Below, piece by piece: positions 42,478 to 50,699 of a DNA stretch of 64,000 nucleotides. Positions within the stretch are counted from its first letter, which is position 1. Each line of letters starts with the position of its first letter. The stretch spans positions 1 through 64,000 of the forward strand of contig CAYUQT010000002.1 of NCBI GenBank assembly GCA_964446835.1, given 5' to 3'. The notes under the pieces were generated by a model. The model was not told where the DNA came from. It did no database searches and worked only from the letters and a program-made list of their open reading frames with translations. The position numbers and the translations under genes were made by a program. Source of the stretch: CAYUQT01 sp964446835. GTDB taxonomy: Bacteria; Planctomycetota; Phycisphaerae; UBA1845; JAFGLZ01.

Positions 42478-43434
42478 TCATCCTTCGTCGCCAGCCGCCA
42501 TCATCGCCACCGCCAGCGCCGCCAGATCTCCGATCGACTCGCCCAGTCCGGCGGGAACCACCTTGCACGCCTGCCAAGCTCCCGGCAATGCCTCGCGACG
42601 AACGACCTCCATGGCCGGCTCCAGCCAGAGCGCCCCGAGCCGCCGTCCCAGTGAACCGATGATGATCAGCTCAGGATTGAGGCAGTCGATCAGGAGCGCC
42701 AGCCCCCGGCCCAGGTAACGGCCGCTCGTCTCAATGATATGGCGGGCTACGTCATCCCCCGCCAAGGCCGCCGCAGCGACGTCTCGCGTGGTAAGGTCGG
42801 CCAGAGGCCGGCCATCCAGACTCGATTGTCGGTGAGAACGACCGAGTATGACACGCGCCAATTCGGCAATGCCCCCCCCACTGCAGAAGCCTTCGAACGA
42901 TCCTGCTTTACCGTACCCGACGGGCCCGTCATCGGCCAACCGAATGTGGCCCACCTCGCCGGCAAGGTCCTGCCGGCCTCGATACAGCCGACCGTCGAGA
43001 ATGAGACCACCGCCCATACCCGTGCCTGCCGTGAGGAAGATGATGTTCTGGTAACCGCGGGCGGCGCCGAATTTCCACTCGGCCAGGGCGCCGGCGTTCG
43101 CGTCATTCTCCAAACGGGTTAGCAGGCCGGTGGCCTCGTGCACGATCGCAACCACTGGCACCGCATCCCACCCCGGCAGGTTTGGCGGAGAGTACACCAT
43201 GCCCTCGGACGAATTCAGGGGGCCACCGCAACTGATCCCCGCGGCGGCCAGATGTTCCCACGGCTCCCCCAACTTCTGCATGAGGGCACGAGCTACAGTC
43301 ACGCACCGCTCCAGGGTGATCTGAGGCGACTCCGTGGCGAATTGCTCACGAGCCAGAACCTCGCCCACCATCGTCCCCACGCACACGGCGGTCTTTGTTC
43401 CCCCAATGTCCAAACCCAGCAGCCGTCTATCCAT
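42478..43434 (-). CDS. ROK-family sugar kinase lacking the zinc-cysteine motif
   Basis: The 318-residue protein is a ROK-family kinase: LLGLDIGGTKTA binds ATP phosphate, 'GISCGGPL' and RLENDANAGALAEW carry sugar contacts and the catalytic Asp, and 'FLTAGTGMGGGLILDG' completes the site. GEVGHI supplies the sugar/zinc His. However, the usual CxCGxxGCxE zinc motif is replaced by GYGKAGSFEGFCSGG, so structural zinc is probably lost. Sugar specificity is therefore uncertain (glucose, N-acetyl sugars or allose are usual). I used the ATG rather than a TTG two codons upstream. It lies 43 bases after the UxaA-type gene and is likely co-transcribed. Confidence 0.87.
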   Translation of the reverse strand: MDRRLLGLDIGGTKTAVCVGTMVGEVLAREQFATESPQITLERCVTVARALMQKLGEPWEHLAAAGISCGGPLNSSEGMVYSPPNLPGWDAVPVVAIVHEATGLLTRLENDANAGALAEWKFGAARGYQNIIFLTAGTGMGGGLILDGRLYRGRQDLAGEVGHIRLADDGPVGYGKAGSFEGFCSGGGIAELARVILGRSHRQSSLDGRPLADLTTRDVAAAALAGDDVARHIIETSGRYLGRGLALLIDCLNPELIIIGSLGRRLGALWLEPAMEVVRREALPGAWQACKVVPAGLGESIGDLAALAVAMMAAGDEG

Positions 43435-43477
43435 TCTCAAGTGTCTCTCCGATGTTCACCGGGTGCTCTCGGATGTT

Positions 43478-45031
43478 TCACAATGCGATTCGGTCACAGC
43501 CCCAGATTTGGAACTCCCGATGTCCCAGTCGTTCGCTGGCCGTCTTCTGCCCGCTGACCACCTTTAAGACCATGTCGAAGATACGCTGGCCGACCTCCTG
43601 GACGGTCTCCCGACCCTCCAGGATCGATCCGGCATTGATGTCCATGTCGTCCTGCATGCGTTGATACATCGGTGTGTTGGTGGCGATCTTGATCACGGGA
43701 CAGATCGGATTGCCTATGGTGGTGCCCCGCCCCGTCGTAAAGCCGCAGACCGTGATTCCACCGGCCACGAGGCCGGCAAGGCTCTCGGGATCGTTTCCCG
43801 GCGATTGCATGAGTGTCAGCCCTGGCCGACGGATCTTTTCGGCATAATCCAGGACATCCTCCACGGGCGTCGTGCCCGCCTTGATGACGGCGCCCAGACT
43901 CTTCTGGAAGATATTCATCAGGCCCCCTTCTTTGTTTCCCGGTGAGGGATTCTCGTTCGGCGACTGGCCGAGCCTGGCCGTCTGCTCACGGAACCAATCG
44001 GCGAATGCCATGACGCGATCGGCCAGCTCTCGGGAACGGCATCGACCGGTGAGCAACTGCTCGGCACCGCAGATTTCGGGGACTTCCCCGAGAACGACGG
44101 CCCCACCACAGCGAACCAGTCGGTCGGAGCAGAAGCCCAACGCTGGGTTGGCCGACAGGCCGCTGAACGCATCCGACCCGCCGCACTCGGTACCCAGCGT
44201 TAGTCGGGCGGCTGGGCAGTGTGTCCGACGGGCGGCCTCTGCGGCCTCCAGCAAACGAGGCATGACCTCCAGGCCTCGGCGAATCGCCGCCTGTGTACCG
44301 CCGATTCCCTGAATCGATATGACCTCGATAGGTTTCTTCGCCCCGCCCTGCCGCAACAATGCCTCGACAAGCCCCGTGGGAGTTTTCTCGCAACCGAGAT
44401 CGATCAGAATGGCGGCAGCCACATTCGGATGATCGACCGTGTTCGCCAGGGTCCGAAGGAGGTTGGTGATGTTCTGCCCGTCACTGCACCCGCATCCCTG
44501 ATTGTGCGGCAAGGCGACGATTCCATCGACGTGCGGATACCGTTCAGACAGATTGGCCTGCTGTTCCGACCACGTTGCGATGCGCGACGCCTCGTGGTCG
44601 GCGCACATGCTGGTCGGACAGACGACGACGTAGTTACGCGTGCCCACTCGCCCATCGGAGCGGACATACCCCTGGAACTCGGAACTCTCGTCCGGAGAGA
44701 GCGGGCCAGGTCCCTGAACCGCCGTGCACACCGCGTGAGCGGATTCTGGAAGGCGATTCTCAATGACATCGGGCGTAATCCGCTTGCCCGCCCTTACCCC
44801 ACGACTGATCGCCCAGGGCTGGCCATATTCCATGATGGGCTGCCCCTTGGGGATGTCCTGAATAGCCAGAGGATGGCCGGCTGGCACGGCATCTTGGACG
44901 ATCACGCGCATCCCTGCCACATCCAGTGCATGGCCGGGAGTCAGATCTTTGACGGCGATGGCGACGTTGTCTTGCTCGGGTTTGACGACGATTGCTAACA
45001 CAGATTTCTCCGTTTCTGGGACCTGCGACAT
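43478..45031 (-). CDS. UxaA/GarD-family sugar-acid dehydratase
   Basis: The 517-residue protein contains the two parts of UxaA-type dehydratases fused in one chain. There is an N-terminal SAF domain (about residues 1-90) and a large catalytic region with 'GYVRSDGRVGTRNY', 'HNQGCGCSD', 'LGTECGGSDAFSGL' and 'CGFTTGRGTTIGNPICPVIKIATN'. Altronate and galactarate dehydratases of this family make 2-keto-3-deoxy sugar acids using iron. The substrate is a hexonate-type acid; which one is not clear. AAGGG seven bases before the second ATG supports the shorter start. Together with the ROK gene it forms a sugar-use pair. Confidence 0.88.
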   Translation of the reverse strand: MSQVPETEKSVLAIVVKPEQDNVAIAVKDLTPGHALDVAGMRVIVQDAVPAGHPLAIQDIPKGQPIMEYGQPWAISRGVRAGKRITPDVIENRLPESAHAVCTAVQGPGPLSPDESSEFQGYVRSDGRVGTRNYVVVCPTSMCADHEASRIATWSEQQANLSERYPHVDGIVALPHNQGCGCSDGQNITNLLRTLANTVDHPNVAAAILIDLGCEKTPTGLVEALLRQGGAKKPIEVISIQGIGGTQAAIRRGLEVMPRLLEAAEAARRTHCPAARLTLGTECGGSDAFSGLSANPALGFCSDRLVRCGGAVVLGEVPEICGAEQLLTGRCRSRELADRVMAFADWFREQTARLGQSPNENPSPGNKEGGLMNIFQKSLGAVIKAGTTPVEDVLDYAEKIRRPGLTLMQSPGNDPESLAGLVAGGITVCGFTTGRGTTIGNPICPVIKIATNTPMYQRMQDDMDINAGSILEGRETVQEVGQRIFDMVLKVVSGQKTASERLGHREFQIWGCDRIAL

Positions 45032-45132
45032 CGAACGGCCCTTGACCATCAGGGAAGGGAGATTCTATCCTAATCGACCGTGTGTCGGTATGCGCCCCGC
45101 CTTTTCGGGGTATTACGTTCTGAGGTCATGCG

Positions 45133-46173
45133 ATGAATCTAGTGACGGGCGGTACGGGACTCCTGGGGAGTCATATCATTGAACAGTTGTGCCTGCGCGG
45201 ACGTCCTGTTCGTGCGATCGTTCGCGCGGGAAGCGATACGCGATGGCTCAAGAGCCAACCCGTTGAGATTGTGGAGGGGGACCTGAGCGACGCGGCGAGC
45301 CTGTCTCGCGCATGCCAGGGCGTCCAGTACATCTACCATGCCGCTGCCCGCGTCGGCGACTGGGGTCCCTGGCACGAATTTCAAGAGATCACGATCGACG
45401 GCACGCGTCGCCTCGTTGATGCCGCGGTTGCCGCCAGGGTGCCCCGATTCATCCACATTTCGTCCATCAGCTCCTACGGCTATGTCAACGGAGAAGGCAT
45501 CACGGTCGACGAAACCGCATCGCTGGGCTACAAGCTCTACCGGTGGGCCTACTACAGCAGGGCAAAGGTCGCTGCGGAGGAGATTGTCTGGCGAGCCCAT
45601 AAAGAGGGCCGGATCGCTGTGACCGTCATTCGCCCAAGCTGGATCTATGGCCCCAGAGACCGCATGACGATCGCCCGGCAGGTGGCCGCCACCCGCGAAG
45701 GCAAGATGAAGATCATTGGTGACGGCAGGAACCGGCTCAATGTGGTCTACGCCGGCAATGTTGCCGAGGGAGCCATCCTTGCGGCCGACACCCCCAAAGC
45801 AGCCGGACAGGCCTACAATATGAGCGACGACGGTGTGATGACCCTCCAGGAGTACTACAACGCCATCGCCGATGAGCTGGGCGAACCGCGTCCGACCCGA
45901 CACGTTCCCTACGCGGTCGCCAAAACCGCTGCCTTCATCCTGGAGTGTATCGGCCATCTGGTCGGACGAAAGACCCCGCCGCTGGTCACCCGTTACTCGG
46001 TCTGGCTGATGGGACGCCGCTCGTTCTTCAGCGCCGAGAAGGCCCGCCGGGAGCTCGGCTGGAAGACCACGGTGACTTACGACAAGGGCATTCCCCTGAC
46101 AGTCAAGTGGTATCTCGAACAAGAGGCACAGGCCAGCCCCAAGTGCTGCCAAGGGCGGGGCTCTTCGAAGTAG
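45133..46173 (+). CDS. NAD-dependent epimerase/dehydratase (extended SDR)
   Basis: The 346-residue protein is an extended short-chain dehydrogenase. The Rossmann motif is VTGGTGLLGS (GxxGxxG). The nearby Arg residues in VRAIVRAGSD suggest possible NADP binding. Catalytic residues are Ser in 'HISSISSYG' and Tyr/Lys in YYSRAK. The C-terminal part ('YNMSDDGVMTLQEYYNAIADELG', split as YNMSDDG and EYYNAIADELG) resembles the 3-beta-HSD/dihydroflavonol reductase branch. It may act on a sugar nucleotide or a steroid/terpenoid alcohol. GAGG precedes the ATG by seven bases. It is divergent from the UxaA-type gene. Confidence 0.85.
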   Translation: MNLVTGGTGLLGSHIIEQLCLRGRPVRAIVRAGSDTRWLKSQPVEIVEGDLSDAASLSRACQGVQYIYHAAARVGDWGPWHEFQEITIDGTRRLVDAAVAARVPRFIHISSISSYGYVNGEGITVDETASLGYKLYRWAYYSRAKVAAEEIVWRAHKEGRIAVTVIRPSWIYGPRDRMTIARQVAATREGKMKIIGDGRNRLNVVYAGNVAEGAILAADTPKAAGQAYNMSDDGVMTLQEYYNAIADELGEPRPTRHVPYAVAKTAAFILECIGHLVGRKTPPLVTRYSVWLMGRRSFFSAEKARRELGWKTTVTYDKGIPLTVKWYLEQEAQASPKCCQGRGSSK

Positions 46174-46324
46174 CCTCCGGACGATACCGAAACCGGTCTC
46201 TTCAGGGTGATGAGTACCGGACCTGCCTTGCGGCTTGAAGTGAAATAATCCAGGCAGCACAATGCATCGTGCTGCGAGCTGGCGTTGGTTCGTAACGCTG
46301 TCGACTGCATCAGAGAGACCGACC

Positions 46325-47650
46325 ATGACCCAACTGAAACGCGGACCCCTCGTCTGTCGGGCCGGATGTGCCCAGACCGTCATCACCCCCCCCCTGGGCG
46401 TTTCGATGGCGGGCTACTTCCACAACCGGATCGCCCAATCGATTCGAGACGACCTCTATGCCAAAGCGATGGTCATCGAAAATGACGGGCGGCGGATCGC
46501 CCTGGTTTCTTGCGATCTCATCACGGTAGATAGTGACACCGTCGAGAAGGCCAAAGGACTCATCAACGTCGAGTTGGGAATCCCTTCTCAGCACGTTCTG
46601 ATCTGTGCAACGCATACGCACACGGGCCCCGAGCTTCGAGGCGATGGCGTCGTGCCACCGGCAATTCCCTGGCGTGATGGTATTCCCGCCAAGATCGCAC
46701 AGACCGTGCGGGCCGCAATCGGCAAGATGACGCAGGCCACGGTGCGCGTGGGGTCTGCTGAAGCGCAGGGCTACTCTTTCAACCGCCTGCTGCGGTTGAA
46801 GGACAGTACAGAGGTCTTCGGTGCCAGCGGACGCGAGGATCAGGTCATTCGCCCTGCCGGCCCGATCGACCCTCAACTCCAGACGCTCAGCGTCGTGGAC
46901 ACTCAGGGCAAGCTGCTCGGCATGGCCGTCAATTTTGCGTTGCACGTGGATGTCATCGGTGGAGGCAGCGCGAATTTCATCTCCGCAGACTGGCCCGGCG
47001 AGATGGCCAAAACCGTCGCGGCGATTTATGGTCCCGATACCGTCACGCTACTCCTTCAGGGCACGTGCGGCGACATCAACCATGTCACGCACCTGCCGAC
47101 GGCCCTTCCAGTCAGTGGACCGGCCAAGGCGATCCAAATCGGGCATGCCCTGGCGGGCGTCGCGGTCTATGCCGCCGAGAGGGCCGAGCCGATGAGCGCA
47201 GTGTCCCTCGACGGTCGAATCCAGAACATCCCGATTCCGTACTATACGCGTGACAAGGCCATCCTGGACGAACTCACCAGGCTTCGCGCGAAGCCCCAGC
47301 GTTCCCCCTTCGACGAATACCTTCTTCAGCGTGGCGAAGGTTGGCCCTATGACGGCAAGATCGCCAATGTTCCCATACAAGTCTTCCGGATCGGGGACCT
47401 CGGCATGGTGGCCTTGCCGGCGGAGATATTTGTCAAGGTCGGCCTGGAGATCAAGAGTTGGTCGCCGACCCCTTCAACGTTCGTCGTCGAACTGGCGAAC
47501 GCGCGCGTTTCCACCTACGTACCGACCACAGACCAGGCGGAGCGAGGTGCCTACGGCGCCAAGCCCATCCTCAGTCGATGGCTGTGCTCGGACGCCGGAC
47601 GCCGTATGTCCGATTCAGCGATCACCCTGCTCCATCAGATGTGGGGATAG
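46325..47650 (+). CDS. Neutral/alkaline ceramidase-like protein
   Basis: The 441-residue protein resembles the N-terminal domain of neutral/alkaline non-lysosomal ceramidases, widespread in planctomycetes. It has 'GCAQTVITPPLGVSMAGYF', 'ALVSCDLITVD', 'CATHTHTGPE' (metal-binding His), 'AVNFALHVD' and 'LLLQGTCGDINHV'. The C-terminal Ig-like domain of true ceramidases is missing and no signal peptide is evident. It may hydrolyse amide or ester bonds in the cytoplasm, possibly in sugar or lipid breakdown, instead of acting on ceramide outside. The ribosome-binding site is weak (GAGAG). An upstream in-frame ATG 21 codons away adds a poor leader. Confidence 0.75.
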   Translation: MTQLKRGPLVCRAGCAQTVITPPLGVSMAGYFHNRIAQSIRDDLYAKAMVIENDGRRIALVSCDLITVDSDTVEKAKGLINVELGIPSQHVLICATHTHTGPELRGDGVVPPAIPWRDGIPAKIAQTVRAAIGKMTQATVRVGSAEAQGYSFNRLLRLKDSTEVFGASGREDQVIRPAGPIDPQLQTLSVVDTQGKLLGMAVNFALHVDVIGGGSANFISADWPGEMAKTVAAIYGPDTVTLLLQGTCGDINHVTHLPTALPVSGPAKAIQIGHALAGVAVYAAERAEPMSAVSLDGRIQNIPIPYYTRDKAILDELTRLRAKPQRSPFDEYLLQRGEGWPYDGKIANVPIQVFRIGDLGMVALPAEIFVKVGLEIKSWSPTPSTFVVELANARVSTYVPTTDQAERGAYGAKPILSRWLCSDAGRRMSDSAITLLHQMWG

Positions 47651-47657
47651 TGGTCAA

Positions 47658-48125
47658 TCACTGCTCGCCGTAAAGGGTGTGATCCTTAAACTGTTGGGCT
47701 CTCTCGACGATCTCAGCGGGATTCGTCGTGGGCTCCACCGGCTCCAGTGCGTAGTCGAAATGCCGGTGATCGCGAATGGTGGCCGGAAACAGACACTCGG
47801 CGAAGAAATCGATCGGGGGAATCTGATACCAGGGCTCGATAACCTTCGTATGCGTCTTGAGCGGTTTGTAACCCTCTTTGCGGATGGTCACATCGTAATC
47901 GCCATACCAAGTGAAATTCTTGCTCACCGGGGTACGACCCACTTCTTCGTCGTTCAAGTAGACCATGGCACCTTCAGGCGTGGTAGTGATGCTGATCGTG
48001 CGTTCGACGCATCCGACAATGGCCAGCACCATCACGGCGGCCAACGACACCGCCACCACCCGGGTCCATACCGATGTCCGGCGATCACGACTGCCTGATT
48101 CACACATCTGTGATGATCGTCCCAT
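47658..48125 (-). CDS. PEGA-domain lipoprotein
   Basis: The 155-residue protein has a long basic N-terminus, a hydrophobic run ending LAIVGC (lipobox), and a PEGA domain right after the cysteine ('ISITTTPEGAMVYLNDEEVG' then 'YDVTIRKEGYKP'). PEGA domains are small beta-sandwiches that bind surface or S-layer partners. The C-terminal part is unassigned. It follows the phosphodiesterase gene by 15 bases on the same strand and is probably co-transcribed. An inner ATG six codons downstream is possible, as the upstream leader is unusually long for a lipoprotein. Confidence 0.8.
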   Translation of the reverse strand: MGRSSQMCESGSRDRRTSVWTRVVAVSLAAVMVLAIVGCVERTISITTTPEGAMVYLNDEEVGRTPVSKNFTWYGDYDVTIRKEGYKPLKTHTKVIEPWYQIPPIDFFAECLFPATIRDHRHFDYALEPVEPTTNPAEIVERAQQFKDHTLYGEQ

Positions 48126-48140
48126 CAAGCGAAACCCATC

Positions 48141-48626
48141 CTAGCCTTCCAACTCAACGATCCTGGCTGACGGTTGTGCCGTATCCAAGAGTGCTATCGT
48201 GGATCGCCCCTTGACCCAACCACAACACTCGCCGGAATTCAGGAACAGTTTCCCGCCGCGAACCGTGTTGACCACATCGTGCGTGTGCCCGCTCACCACC
48301 ACGTCGGCCCAGCCAATATCCGCGGGATCGCACCACTTATCGTAGTGATGAACCAGGATCCTGCACCCATCCAACTCCAGCCGAAGCGGCCCCCGGCAAA
48401 TCTGAGGCAGAATCGATGCCACACCGGCCGATTCGCCCTCGTTGTTGCCGTAGATCACATGCAGGGGGCAACGAGCCTCTACCGCCTTGATCGCCTTGGC
48501 CGCAAACGGTGAAACTATGTCACCGGCATGTATGACCGCCGCCACCTGTTGCCTCTCAAAGACATCCAATGCCTTGGCGATCTGAGGCAAACGGTCGTGA
48601 GTGTCCGACAACACGCCTATCAGCAT
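48141..48626 (-). CDS. YfcE/MJ0936-type metallophosphoesterase
   Basis: The 161-residue protein has the full set of metallophosphatase motifs in a compact fold: LSDTHD, HAGDIV, YGNNEGE and SGHTHDV. It binds two metals and cleaves phosphodiesters in the cytoplasm. Members of the YfcE/MJ0936 group act on small diester substrates in vitro, with unclear native substrates. It is the first gene of a two-gene unit with the PEGA lipoprotein; there is no obvious functional link. Confidence 0.9.
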   Translation of the reverse strand: MLIGVLSDTHDRLPQIAKALDVFERQQVAAVIHAGDIVSPFAAKAIKAVEARCPLHVIYGNNEGESAGVASILPQICRGPLRLELDGCRILVHHYDKWCDPADIGWADVVVSGHTHDVVNTVRGGKLFLNSGECCGWVKGRSTIALLDTAQPSARIVELEG

Positions 48627-48795
48627 ATGGAGTGACCATCCTTCAGGGGGGTATTATCTTGCTTTGGAGGTTCCGGTTCAAGGCCCGCCCTGTTCACCCA
48701 TCGTCGGACGCACGCTCCGACTGATCGTTGTAACAAGCCGCCTGGAGCATTAACGACGCTTGCCAGCGGGCCCCACTTGCGGCAGGATGGCCGTC

Positions 48796-49911
48796 ATGAA
48801 CACGCACAACTCAAATCAACACACGGCACGCCCACGACACATCAAACTGGACACAAAGCCCGACGCCGATCGCTGCATGGAACGGATCCAGGCGTGGTTT
48901 CGGCAAGAGGTCATCGATCGCCCTCCCGTACGGTTCTACAAGCACAATATTCAGTTTGAGGGTGGTGAGCCCCTGGACACGACGCGATGGGGCACACTTG
49001 AAGACCGCTGGTTCGATGTTGATTACCAGATCGACGGCTTCGAGCGGTCGATCGAGGGCAAGGCCTTTCCTGCCGAGACGTTCCCGGTATTCTGGCCCAA
49101 CCTCGGACCCAATGCCTACTCTGCGTTCTACGCCGGCCGGCTGCGGTTCGCCGAGGTGACCTCATGGTACGAACCTGTCGTCAGCGACCTGAACGCTCTC
49201 TCCGTCCTTGAACGGGATCCTTTCGAGAGCCCCTATTTCAGGAAGCTCGACGAGCTGACCCGCGCGGCGCTCGCACGGTGTGGAACTCGCTACCTCGTGG
49301 GCTACGGCGATCTGCACCCGAGCCTGGATTGCATGGCCGCATGGCGAGGCGTGGAGCCGCTCTGCGTCGACATGGTCCTCAATCCAGAGAAGTTGGCCCG
49401 GCTTGCGGACCTGGCCACTGCAGACTTCCATCGCATCTTCGACCACTTCGACGCGCTGCTCAAGGCCCATCATCAGCTTTCGGTAACGTGGCTGGGCATT
49501 CCGTCGTTCGGCAAGATGCACATTCCCAGTTGCGACTTCTCGAGCATGATCAGCACGCAGCACTTCAAGCAGTTTTCGCTTCCGCTATTGCATCGCGAAC
49601 TGCCGGGCATGACCGATGTCATCTATCACGTCGACGGAAGAGGCGTCGCACAGCACCTGGATGTAATCCTTGACCAGCCGGAGATTCAGGCGATTCAGTG
49701 GGTCCAGGGGATGGGCACCGACTGGCCCATCCTGCAATGGATCCCGCTGCTCAAGCGTATCCTGAGTGCCGGCAAGTCTGTGGTGGTGGACGTACCGATG
49801 CCGGAACTCGAAGGCTTCATCGAACAGATGCCACGGGAGGGGGTCTTTCTGTGCCTCGGAGTGGAAGAGGGACAGGAGCCCGACATTCTTCGGCGCATCG
49901 AGCGATGGTGA
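48796..49911 (+). CDS. UroD-like protein, second copy
   Basis: The 371-residue protein has the UroD/methyltransferase fold ('YLVGYGDLHPSLDCMAAWRG', here split as GYGDLHPSLD, then 'CVDMVLNPEKLARLADLAT' and 'FSLPLLHRELPGM'). The HemE motif PVWxMRQAGR is missing. At the place where corrinoid methyltransferases have an H-x-C-G zinc segment it reads YHVDGRG, with Asp for Cys. It is related to the copy at 15613 but only distantly. Such proteins are very numerous in this group of bacteria and their reactions are mostly unknown. AGG lies nine bases before the ATG; an ATG three codons upstream is also possible. It stands alone. Confidence 0.75.
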   Translation: MNTHNSNQHTARPRHIKLDTKPDADRCMERIQAWFRQEVIDRPPVRFYKHNIQFEGGEPLDTTRWGTLEDRWFDVDYQIDGFERSIEGKAFPAETFPVFWPNLGPNAYSAFYAGRLRFAEVTSWYEPVVSDLNALSVLERDPFESPYFRKLDELTRAALARCGTRYLVGYGDLHPSLDCMAAWRGVEPLCVDMVLNPEKLARLADLATADFHRIFDHFDALLKAHHQLSVTWLGIPSFGKMHIPSCDFSSMISTQHFKQFSLPLLHRELPGMTDVIYHVDGRGVAQHLDVILDQPEIQAIQWVQGMGTDWPILQWIPLLKRILSAGKSVVVDVPMPELEGFIEQMPREGVFLCLGVEEGQEPDILRRIERW

Positions 49912-50114
49912 CTTCGACACATCCCCCCGCATCGTCCCAGACACGCCTTGCACGGATCTACCGTGAATCTGAGAAGCCGGGTGATCTCTGCTGAACGCCT
50001 TCTGTCGAGAGCCTTCGCAACGCGTCCGATAAGCCGAGGGGGCGATCCACGCACACGGTGAGATTCAAGTTGGGATCTCTGCCGATTCGTTCTCGCAATA
50101 TGCCCACAACAACA
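49912..50114. other. Spacer between the UroD-like gene and the microprotein terminator
   Basis: No gene or hairpin for the plus-strand UroD-like transcript was recognised here. Confidence 0.4.
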
Positions 50115-50150
50115 GAACGCCCAAGCCCCACCGTTGGAGCTTGGACGTTC
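50115..50150 (-). terminator. Strand-specific terminator of the 34-residue gene
   Basis: On the minus strand GAACGTCCAAGCTCC pairs with GGGGCTTGGGCGTTC (15 pairs, two of them G-U) around a six-base loop and is followed by TGTTGTTGT. On the plus strand the same positions give two A-C mismatches, so the fold is specific to minus-strand RNA. It lies 81 bases after the microprotein stop. Confidence 0.65.
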
Positions 50151-50230
50151 GGCTGTAATACTCTCTCATAACTCTCGACCCCAAGCCGGCAGGGCTGGGT
50201 CGAGTTCAGCAGGCGCTGATCTATCCAGGA

Positions 50231-50335
50231 TCACTTCGGAAGCAAGAAGTTGCGAATCACCTCGAAAACCATCCAATGACCGGCGCCTACCCAGACAAGT
50301 CCAAGAATTCCCAGAACATGCCATAGAATTTCCAT
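50231..50335 (-). CDS. 34-residue single-helix membrane microprotein
   Basis: A short frame encodes a 34-residue peptide beginning MEILWHVLGILGLVWVGAGH and ending NFLLPK. It is preceded by AAGGAG eight bases before the ATG, the best ribosome-binding site for hundreds of bases around, and is followed by its own strand-specific terminator. Residues 3-24 form one hydrophobic helix rich in Leu, Gly, Val and Trp, with a basic C-terminus, so a single-pass inner-membrane peptide is predicted. A TATACT -10-like hexamer lies about 110 bases upstream, without a clear -35. It stands alone. I recognise no family; it may be a regulatory microprotein or a toxin-like peptide. Confidence 0.65.
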   Translation of the reverse strand: MEILWHVLGILGLVWVGAGHWMVFEVIRNFLLPK

Positions 50336-50699
50336 TGACATCACTCCTTCCTTATCAGAACCCAGACCTCAGTCACAAACCGTAATGCTGGACCACACAA
50401 CCGACTACAGCTTTGTTTTCGACAAGAGACGCCCACTAGATTAGTATAGACTCTTCGATTCCGCCACTCTATCCGAAGACATCCCGACGATTTTGCGACA
50501 GACAACGCCCTAACCACGGTCTGATCTCCATGTTATTCGGACTCTCACAACGACTGTGCCGCATGATCCGACCCGCCGGCGTTCGATACTCCCCGGGACC
50601 CGAAGGAGTCCGAGTCTATCGAAATTGCCACTGAGCAGGCGACTTCTGAGCGAGCCACATCCCTGAACCCCTGTCAGGCCTATCATCGTCGGTGGGTTC
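50336..50699. other. Intergenic region upstream of the microprotein gene
   Basis: This 364-base stretch holds the putative -10 box (TATACT on the minus strand, near 50442-50447) and a leader of about 100 bases for the microprotein. No other gene was found. The GH-like gene at 50700 ends here. Confidence 0.4.
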
